From Telluria beijingensis (GTDB lineage Bacteria; Pseudomonadota; Gammaproteobacteria; Burkholderiales; Burkholderiaceae_D): a DNA stretch of 64,000 bases. Positions 54,760 to 64,000 of the stretch are shown piece after piece. The stretch is taken from NCBI RefSeq assembly GCF_030770395.1, contig NZ_CP132480.1:3339792-3403791 (forward strand), read 5' to 3'. How positions within the stretch are numbered: the stretch's first letter is position 1; each line of letters starts with the position of its first letter. Below the pieces are notes generated by a model. It made no database searches. It was not told the origin of the DNA and was given only the letters and a program-made list of their open reading frames with translations. The position numbers and the translations under genes were made by a program.

Positions 54760-54964
54760 AAAGACCACTTCAAGAGTGGAGAGAGAGAGAGAAAAACTGG
54801 TTCCAACTATAGGCTGCCTCATCCGCACGCTCTCCTACTCTTACAATTGCTTACCATCGCCGGGCTGGATGCAACAAGCGGCCCGCAGCGCCTGTACCTG
54901 TCAGCCCGCATCTTCCCTGGCAAGCGGTTTTGCGCCACCGCCCGCAGCGCCGCGCGAACCGGTT

Positions 54965-54970
54965 TATACT
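54965..54970 (+). promoter_or_regulatory. Possible -10 element of the S41 protease gene
   Basis: TATACT sits 71 bases before ATG 55042 in the context TTTATACTGGC, similar to the element at 17324. The -35 is not convincing. Confidence 0.35.
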
Positions 54971-55041
54971 GGCCTTGCGCTACCTCAGGCATAAGCTCGC
55001 GCCTGCCGGTGCGGCGCGCGGCTATCCAACGGATCAACCAC

Positions 55042-56469
<1,428 letters not shown>

Positions 56470-56590
56470 AGTCAGCCGCTCCTTCGCTGCCGCAGCCGCA
56501 TCCCGGCCGATTCCCACGCCTGCGCCGAGCGTGTAAAATCGGCCCACCCTGCGGGCAACTCCGCTTATCTTCCTTGAAAGTTTGCTGAAT

Positions 56591-57712
56591 ATGAAACCTG
56601 TCGTCATCAGCGGCACCGGCCTGTTTACGCCACCGCATTCCATCTCGAACGACGAGCTGGTGGCAGCCTTCAACGCCTATGTCGAACTGCACAACCAGGA
56701 GCACGCGCAGAAGATCGCGGCGGGCGAGATGACGGCGCTGGAACCGTCGAGCAGCGGCTTCATCGAAAAAGCATCGGGCATCAAGTCGCGCTACGTGATG
56801 GAAAAGAGCGGCATCCTCGACCCGACCCGCATGACGGCGCGCATCCCGGAGCGGGCCGACGACGAGATCTCGCTGCAGGCCGAGATGTGCGTGGCCGCGG
56901 CGCGCCAGGCGCTCGAACGCGCCGGCAGGCAGCCGCAGGACATCGACATGGTGCTGGTCGCCTGCAGCAATATGCAGCGCGCCTATCCGGCGATGGCGGT
57001 CGAGGTGCAGGAAGCGCTGGGCATCGACGGCTTCGGCTTTGACATGAATGTGGCCTGCTCCTCGGCCACCTTCGGCATCGCCACCGCGGTCGACGCGGTG
57101 CGCGGCGGCCGCGCGCGCGCGGTGCTGGTGCTGAACCCGGAAATCACCAGCGGCCACCTGAACTTCCGCGACCGCGACAGCCACTTCATCTTCGGCGACG
57201 CCTGCACCGCGATCGTGGTCGAAGCGGCGGAGACGGCTACCGGCGCCCACCAGTGGGAAATCCTCGACAGCCGCCTCCAGACCAGCTTCTCGAACAATAT
57301 CCGCAACAATTTCGGCTTCATGAACCGCTTCGACGAAGCCGGCGTCGGCCAGCCCGATAAACTGTTCCGCCAGCAGGGCCGCAAGGTGTTCAAGGAAGTG
57401 TGCCCGATGGCGGCCCAGACGATCGCCGATACCATTGCGGCGGCCGGCCTCGAGACCCAGGACGTGTCGCGCTACTGGCTGCACCAGGCCAACCTGAACA
57501 TGAACCTGCTGATCGTGCGCACGCTGCTGGGTCGCGACGCCGAGCCCGGCGAAGCGCCCGTGATCCTCGACAGCTATGCCAATACCTCGTCGGCCGGTTC
57601 GATCATCGCATTCCACCAGTACCAGGACGACCTGCCGGCGGGCGCCAACGGCGTGATCTGCTCGTTCGGCGCGGGGTATTCGATCGGCTGCGTGGTCGTG
57701 CGCAAGCGCTGA
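56591..57712 (+). CDS. Beta-ketoacyl-ACP synthase III family protein
   Basis: This thiolase-fold condensing enzyme is 373 residues, longer than housekeeping FabH (about 317). The triad is Cys156 ([10 protein letters not shown]), His298 (WLHQANLN) and Asn in [10 protein letters not shown]. An N-terminal insertion ([20 protein letters not shown]) distinguishes it and recalls DarB-like synthases of secondary metabolism; the exact product is unknown. ATG 56591 is used, with a TTG three codons upstream. It has no obvious operon partner. Confidence 0.9.
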   Translation: MKPVVISGTGLFTPPHSISNDELVAAFNAYVELHNQEHAQKIAAGEMTALEPSSSGFIEKASGIKSRYVMEKSGILDPTRMTARIPERADDEISLQAEMCVAAARQALERAGRQPQDIDMVLVACSNMQRAYPAMAVEVQEALGIDGFGFDMNVACSSATFGIATAVDAVRGGRARAVLVLNPEITSGHLNFRDRDSHFIFGDACTAIVVEAAETATGAHQWEILDSRLQTSFSNNIRNNFGFMNRFDEAGVGQPDKLFRQQGRKVFKEVCPMAAQTIADTIAAAGLETQDVSRYWLHQANLNMNLLIVRTLLGRDAEPGEAPVILDSYANTSSAGSIIAFHQYQDDLPAGANGVICSFGAGYSIGCVVVRKR

Positions 57713-57721
57713 TTCTTGTAC

Positions 57722-57742
57722 GCGCAACAATACCTGTTGCGC
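57722..57742. repeat. Hairpin after ketoacyl synthase gene
   Basis: GCGCAACA and TGTTGCGC pair around a 5-base loop (57722-57742), 10 bases past the stop. There is no T-run, so termination is uncertain. Confidence 0.45.
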
Positions 57743-57864
57743 ATAACAGACGAGCAAATTGGATTGTCATCAAATCGTCATAAAATTTTAGTAGTTACAT
57801 TTTGTTACCTGTAGAATTCCCTGGTGGATGTCGTCTATGCATCACATCTTATCCAGGAGCTACA

Positions 57865-58623
57865 ATGACAAAAATTCCTGATATCGCTCCTTCGCTCCTC
57901 ACGCGCCAGCGATTCATCACGTTTACCGACGCGTTTGCCGTCCATCGTAAACTGGTCATTTTTGCCACGTTTTTGGTGCTGGCGCATTGCCTTGCAATGG
58001 TGTCCCGGTTTTATCTCGACCGGGACATCGTGTTCGGCATCGTTCCCATGTTCGATTTTTATGAAGAGACCAATGTCCCCACATACTTCTCTTCATTAAA
58101 CCTGCTGTTGACGGCGGCGATGCTGTTGGCGATCTCGCGTCTTGAAAAGCTCAACAACAAGCCGGACGTGCTGGCCTGGCGGGTGCTTGGGCTCGGCTTC
58201 CTGTTGATGTCGCTCGACGAATTCGCCGACGTGCGCATGATCCTGCACCGTGCGGCCGACGGCATCTCCGGCACTTCCCTGCTGGATATGGTGCCATTCA
58301 TGACCGTGGCCTGGACCGTGCCGGTCGTCCTGGTACTCGCCATCCTAGCCGTGTACTTCGTGCCCTTCCTGTCACGCCTCGACAAGCGCTACGCGCTGCA
58401 TTTCTGCCTCGCCGGCGCCTGTTTCGTCCTGGCTTCCGTGGTACTGGAAAACACCGAAGGCGCTCACATCAAGACAGTCGGGGGTATCCGCGACATCCCC
58501 TTCACGATCATGGTAACGCTCGAGGAATCCGCCGAGATCTTCTCGATCCTGTATTTCCAGTATTTCCTGATCCGTTACGTACGCCAGTACTACCCGCATA
58601 CCGGCATTCAGGTCAGCTACTGA
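57865..58623 (+). CDS. Unknown integral membrane protein
   Basis: This 252-residue protein has about six hydrophobic spans (VIFATFLVLAHCLAMVSRF, LLLTAAMLLAISRL, VPVVLVLAILAVYFVPFL and others). A conserved-looking acidic motif in a span boundary, SLDEFADVRMILHR, and a second acidic cluster, TLEESAEIFSILYFQYF, could bind metal or ions. I do not recognise the family. A good ribosome site (CAGGAG) precedes the ATG. The preceding intergenic region is AT-rich. Confidence 0.75.
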   Translation: MTKIPDIAPSLLTRQRFITFTDAFAVHRKLVIFATFLVLAHCLAMVSRFYLDRDIVFGIVPMFDFYEETNVPTYFSSLNLLLTAAMLLAISRLEKLNNKPDVLAWRVLGLGFLLMSLDEFADVRMILHRAADGISGTSLLDMVPFMTVAWTVPVVLVLAILAVYFVPFLSRLDKRYALHFCLAGACFVLASVVLENTEGAHIKTVGGIRDIPFTIMVTLEESAEIFSILYFQYFLIRYVRQYYPHTGIQVSY

Positions 58624-58647
58624 AGCGGCCTTGCCAGGGCGGCGGCG

Positions 58648-60720
<2,073 letters not shown>

Positions 60721-60740
60721 CTAAACGACTTGCCTGGACG

Positions 60741-61196
60741 TCAAGCCAGGTGGCTTTCGCGGTCGCGCAGCTCGGCGAAGGCCTCGATGCTGCCGATGCT
60801 GACCACTACCGGGTTCAGGCTGGCGCCGGGCGACATCGGACGCCAGGCGAACTGCCATTCCTTTTCGCGCGCCTGGCCCGCGCTCTTGGTGAAGGCCGCG
60901 CCCAGCGGCGAGCGGCTGCCGTACTCGATGGCGCCGTCGATGCCGGCCCAGTTGGGCAGCAGGCGCTGCACGGCGCGGTGCAGGCGTTCGCCGAATTCCT
61001 CGGTATTGTGGATCACCAGGCAGGCGTCGCTGGGCGTGATGACGTCGAACAGGCGCTTGTCCCAGACGGTGGAAAACGAGACGTTCAGGAAGCCGCCGTT
61101 GGGCTCCAGGCGGAACTGGCCCGTCTTGAGCGCGTTTTCGAGTTCGGTGCGCAGCGCGTAGCGGTGCAGGGTCGGGGGGCGTTGGTAGTCGTGCAT
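60741..61196 (-). CDS. Conserved-looking hypothetical protein
   Basis: I do not recognise this 151-residue soluble protein. Visible features are an N-terminal YQRPPTLHRYALRTELENALKTG and a middle segment NVSFSTVWDKRLFDVITPSDA. No signal peptide or membrane span is present. It is 22 bases downstream of the DUF2721 gene and probably co-transcribed with it. ATG 61196 is preferred since upstream sequence in this frame is the DUF2721 coding region. Confidence 0.7.
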   Translation of the reverse strand: MHDYQRPPTLHRYALRTELENALKTGQFRLEPNGGFLNVSFSTVWDKRLFDVITPSDACLVIHNTEEFGERLHRAVQRLLPNWAGIDGAIEYGSRSPLGAAFTKSAGQAREKEWQFAWRPMSPGASLNPVVVSIGSIEAFAELRDRESHLA

Positions 61197-61218
61197 AAGA
61201 TTCTTTCTGGCCGCGCCG

Positions 61219-61692
61219 TCAGGCCGGTGGCTGCGACGGCGGCGGCGTTGGCTGCATGAGCATGATCTGCTGGTGCTGCATGCGCATGAAGCGCGAGGCG
61301 ATGAAGATCTCGCGCAAGAAATAGACAAAGCTGCTGATCAGGCCAAGCATCGCGAACACGAAGCAGGCGGCGATGTACTGGTCGAGCGGAATGCCGGTGG
61401 TATCGCCCGCGAACAGCATCGCGATGACCACGCACACCAGCAGGCCGCAGGCGGTGCTGGAGGCGATCGCGAAGTTGATCAGGTGCGAGCGCTGGTAGAG
61501 CAGTTCGAGTTCGCCCGAGAACTCGGCGTTGGGGCTGACCTTGAGCCGGTCCTCGAGCACCCGCGTGCGGTCGATGATGCGCGCCAGGCGGTTGGTCAGC
61601 ACGGTCAGCTTGGTGGCCACGCCGGTGAGCAGGAAAACCGGCGCGATCGCCAGCTGGATCACATGGCCGATGTCGCTGATCTGGATATTCAT
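61219..61692 (-). CDS. DUF2721-type membrane protein
   Basis: This 157-residue protein matches the small membrane family DUF2721. It has a first span near residue 10-30 (QLAIAPVFLLTGVATKL), a charged helical hairpin (NRLARIIDRTRVLEDRLK) and two more spans (ASSTACGLLVCVVIAMLFA, ACFVFAMLGLISSFVYFL). The function of the family is unknown. The ATG at 61692 begins MNIQISDIGHVIQ. It shares a unit with the following hypothetical gene. Confidence 0.85.
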   Translation of the reverse strand: MNIQISDIGHVIQLAIAPVFLLTGVATKLTVLTNRLARIIDRTRVLEDRLKVSPNAEFSGELELLYQRSHLINFAIASSTACGLLVCVVIAMLFAGDTTGIPLDQYIAACFVFAMLGLISSFVYFLREIFIASRFMRMQHQQIMLMQPTPPPSQPPA

Positions 61693-61772
61693 AAGAACAC
61701 GTTCGAATTGTTGTAATGTGCCTGGGACGTCCGCTGCCTGCACTGCACGCATTCAACCGCGATATGCGTAGG

Positions 61773-61793
61773 GTGGACGGCTATGCCGTCCAC
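61773..61793. repeat. REP-like palindrome
   Basis: GTGGACGGC and GCCGTCCAC pair around TAT. A shorter relative (TGGACG/CGTCCA, 24970-24985) occurs in the leader of prsK. It is intergenic and without a T-run, as in repeated extragenic palindromes. Confidence 0.5.
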
Positions 61794-61842
61794 GCGTTCA
61801 ACCAGCGCATGTGTAGTGTACCAGCCCGCAGCACCGACAACC

Positions 61843-62799
61843 TCACTCAAACCGCCGATGCAGCTTGAACTGCTCGGTCGCCGCCACCAGCGCCCGCGCG
61901 ATCCCCGTTTCCAGCGCGCCATGCCCGGCATCGGCGATCATCTCGAGCTTCGACCCCGGCCACGCCGAATGCAGGCGCCAGGCCGCCAGCGGCGGGCAGA
62001 TCACGTCATAGCGCCCCTGCACGATCACCGCCGGCAGGTGGGCGATGCGCCCCAGGTCGCGCAGCAGCTGGTCCTCTTCCAAAAACGCGCCATGCAGCAT
62101 GTAGTGCGATTCGAGCCGCCCCACGCCCAGGTCGAGCGTATCGTTCGACACTTCCTCGGGCTGCGGCAGCAGGAACACGCGCCGGCCCTCGAAGCGGCTC
62201 CAGGCGCGCGCGGCCGGCCAGTAGACCTCGGGGTCGTGGCACAGCAGGCGGCGCGCATAGGCTTGCAGCAGGTCGTGGCGCTCGTCCTGCGGGATCGGGG
62301 CCACGAATTCTTCGTACAGCTCGGGATAGAACCAGCGCACCTCGTTGATGAACCAGTCCACCTCGGCCTTCGTGCACAGGAAGATCCCGCGCAGCACGAA
62401 GCCGAGGCAGCGTTCGGGATGGGCCTGGCCATAGGCCAGCGCCAGGGTCGAACCCCAGGAGCCGCCGAACACCAGCCACTGCTGGATGCCGAACAGCGCG
62501 CGCAGGCGCTCGATGTCCTCGACCAGGAGCTGGGTCGTGTTATTGCGCCACTCGCCCAGCGGCGTCGACTTGCCGGCGCCGCGCTGGTCGAACAGAATCA
62601 CGCGGTAGGCGCGCGGATCGAAGAAGCGGCGGTGCTGGGGCGACAGGCCGGCGCCGGGGCCGCCGTGCAGGAACAGCACCGGGATGCCGTCCGGGTTGCC
62701 GACCTCTTCCCAGTAGATCGTGTGCAGGTCGTCGACCGCCAGCATGCCGTGGCGATGGGGCTGGATCGGCGGGAACAGCGACGGCGGCGTGACGGGCAT
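61843..62799 (-). CDS. pip: Prolyl aminopeptidase
   Basis: This alpha/beta-hydrolase peptidase (S33, 318 residues) removes N-terminal proline. The oxyanion motif is LFLHGGPGAGLSP, the nucleophile Ser is in GGSWGSTLAL and the catalytic His is in DAGHGALETG. DQRGAGKSTP is also diagnostic. It has no signal peptide, so it is cytoplasmic. ATG 62799 is chosen because MPVTPPSLFPP precedes the conserved fold; the longer frame upstream is not plausible. Confidence 0.95.
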   Translation of the reverse strand: MPVTPPSLFPPIQPHRHGMLAVDDLHTIYWEEVGNPDGIPVLFLHGGPGAGLSPQHRRFFDPRAYRVILFDQRGAGKSTPLGEWRNNTTQLLVEDIERLRALFGIQQWLVFGGSWGSTLALAYGQAHPERCLGFVLRGIFLCTKAEVDWFINEVRWFYPELYEEFVAPIPQDERHDLLQAYARRLLCHDPEVYWPAARAWSRFEGRRVFLLPQPEEVSNDTLDLGVGRLESHYMLHGAFLEEDQLLRDLGRIAHLPAVIVQGRYDVICPPLAAWRLHSAWPGSKLEMIADAGHGALETGIARALVAATEQFKLHRRFE

Positions 62800-62855
62800 G
62801 GCGGCTCTTGTTGGCAGTGATTCAAGAAGCCGATTGTAACGTATGGACAGTCGGT

Positions 62856-64000
62856 TCAGAAGAAGGTGTTGAGGGCGTAGCGGACGGTGTAATCGTCGTC
62901 CACCGCCAGCAGCAGCGGCCACTTGTCGAAGGTGGTGCAGGGGTGGGAAATGCCGCAGCCGACCAGGTCGCCGACCGCCAGGCCCTCGCACAGCGGATCG
63001 CCGTCGGGCAGCCGCAGGTAGGCGTGCTGGTCGTTCATCTTGACGATGGCGCAGCCCGGCGGCAGCGCGGCCGGCGTGGCGGAGGCGCCGGGCCGCGCAG
63101 TGAACAGCGGGATCGGCAGGTCGGCGTCATGCGAGGCATCGCGCTTGCCCATGGTGAGAATGGCCAGGGTTGGCTCAGGGCGCGACTGCACGGCGCTCCA
63201 GACTTCGAGGGCGGGCAGCAGGCCGGCGTCCGGCTCGCCCACGCGCGCGTCCAGCTGCGCGATATGGCGCCGGTACATGCCATGGTCGCTGGTGAGATAG
63301 CAGCCGCTGCGCAGGATGGCGCGCACCGGGCGCGACAGGCCGGTCACGTGCTGGAAGCCGCGCGCCACCAGGTCGAAATACGACGAGCCGCCGGCCGACA
63401 GCAGGATCTCCGGCGTGGCGAACAGGCCCTCTGCATCGGCGTCGCGCACCAGCGCGACCAGCTGGCCGAGGAAATCGTCGACCATGCGCAGGTCGCGCTC
63501 ATGGTCGTCGCTCACCAGGAGGCCCTCGTAGCCTTCGAAGCCGGCCAGCGCCAGGCCATCGGCGGCGGCGATGGCGCGCGCCACCGCCATCGCCTCTGGC
63601 GCCGTGCGGCAGCCGGCGCGCTTGCCGGCCAGGCCCAGCTCGACCAGCACCGGCAGCGGACGCGCCAGCCTGTGGGCCGCGACCGCCTGCGCCAGGCGCT
63701 CCACGCCGGCCTGCGAATCGGCCAGCACGATGCACTCGAAATCGGGATCGCCATGCAGCAGCGCCAGCACGGCCGCAAGGTCGGCGCGCGCCACCAGCTG
63801 GTTGGCCAGCAGCACGCGGCGCACACCGAAGCGGTGCGCCACCTGGACCTGGGTCGCGGTGGCGAGGGTGATGCCCCAGGCGCCGTTGGCGAGCTGGGCC
63901 CCGAACAGCTGCGGACTCATGGTGGTCTTGCCGTGGGGCGCCAGGCTGACCCCGTGGTCGTCGCAAAAGGCGCGCATCCAGCCGAGGTTGTGGCGCAGGC
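62856..64000 (-). CDS. PLP-dependent amino-acid deaminase/D-threonine aldolase-like, N-terminus cut off
   Basis: This fold-III PLP enzyme runs off the right edge, so the N-terminus is missing. The PLP lysine is in LAPHGKTTMSPQ. A zinc site is visible near the C-terminus (GCGISHPCTTFDKW), as in D-serine dehydratase and D-threonine aldolase relatives. It probably acts on a D-amino acid. The C-terminus ends RYALNTFF. It is 57 bases from prolyl aminopeptidase on the same strand. Confidence 0.88.
   Translation of the reverse strand, partial: LRHNLGWMRAFCDDHGVSLAPHGKTTMSPQLFGAQLANGAWGITLATATQVQVAHRFGVRRVLLANQLVARADLAAVLALLHGDPDFECIVLADSQAGVERLAQAVAAHRLARPLPVLVELGLAGKRAGCRTAPEAMAVARAIAAADGLALAGFEGYEGLLVSDDHERDLRMVDDFLGQLVALVRDADAEGLFATPEILLSAGGSSYFDLVARGFQHVTGLSRPVRAILRSGCYLTSDHGMYRRHIAQLDARVGEPDAGLLPALEVWSAVQSRPEPTLAILTMGKRDASHDADLPIPLFTARPGASATPAALPPGCAIVKMNDQHAYLRLPDGDPLCEGLAVGDLVGCGISHPCTTFDKWPLLLAVDDDYTVRYALNTFF

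Larger units (their letters stand above)
54443..55041. other. Long divergent intergenic region with orphan terminator
   Basis: About 600 bases separate the M13 gene from the S41 protease gene. They hold a minus-strand terminator at 54732 with no gene upstream of it, a weak TATACT promoter element before the S41 gene, and a palindrome ACACATGTGT at 54591. A 124-codon minus-strand frame here does not look like a protein, though its start (AGGAG then GTG/ATG near 54822) could be a leader peptide. Confidence 0.5.

Noticed and set aside
54454..54828. 124-codon minus-strand frame upstream of the M13 gene
   Set aside because: A strong terminator lies inside it and the composition (many Cys, His, Arg, Leu) is not protein-like. 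Only its start is considered as a possible leader peptide.

Overview
The window is GC-rich chromosomal DNA of a Gram-negative bacterium. Gene order and product families suggest a betaproteobacterium of the Oxalobacteraceae, probably Massilia/Telluria-like; this is an inference from family recognition, not from a search. About 45 kb is one exosortase A (XrtA)-type exopolysaccharide (EPS) locus and the rest is ordinary chromosomal genes. I see no insertion sequence, prophage or CRISPR array.

Layout. Positions 1-2102 hold a partial hypothetical gene, the outer-membrane EPS export lipoprotein and a secreted trypsin-like protease, all leftward. Positions 2538-14408 form a tightly packed rightward operon: chain-length determinant, tyrosine autokinase, beta-barrel protein, ATPase, deacetylase, glycosyltransferase, exosortase A, second glycosyltransferase and amidotransferase. 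Positions 14413-21476 hold a tailoring module of PLP decarboxylase, AMP ligase, aminotransferase, GNAT/FemAB-like protein, acyl carrier protein and two alpha/beta hydrolases; hydrolase 2 is frameshifted. Positions 21473-28866 run leftward with PrsR/PrsK (sigma-54-type regulation), the priming sugar transferase, and an epimerase and dehydrogenase predicted to make UDP-GalNAcA. Positions 29212-42515 carry strain-variable accessory genes: FemAB protein, deacetylase, glycosyltransferase, AAC(3)-like acetyltransferase, alpha/alpha-toroid protein, flippase, a second asparagine-synthase-like protein without the catalytic Cys, a beta-helix protein and a large lipoprotein. Positions 42770-45426 contain a small membrane protein, a Wzy-like ligase/polymerase and an acyltransferase.

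From 45823 on come tRNA-Arg(CCG), a membrane-anchored cytochrome c, an unrecognised protein, a further deacetylase and acyltransferase, two tandem M13 metallopeptidases, an S41 protease, a ketoacyl-ACP synthase III, an unknown membrane protein, a 2,4-dienoyl-CoA reductase, two small unknown/DUF genes, prolyl aminopeptidase and a PLP amino-acid deaminase cut by the window edge.

Proposed joint function: nucleotide-sugar genes supply an N-acetyl-hexosaminuronic acid, the priming transferase and glycosyltransferases build a lipid-linked unit, the amidotransferase and ACP module may add amide or acyl/amino groups, the flippase and Wzy-like protein export and polymerise it, and the Wzz-like protein, autokinase, beta-barrel and export lipoprotein control length and secretion. 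Exosortase A would process PEP-CTERM proteins encoded elsewhere, since none is visible here.
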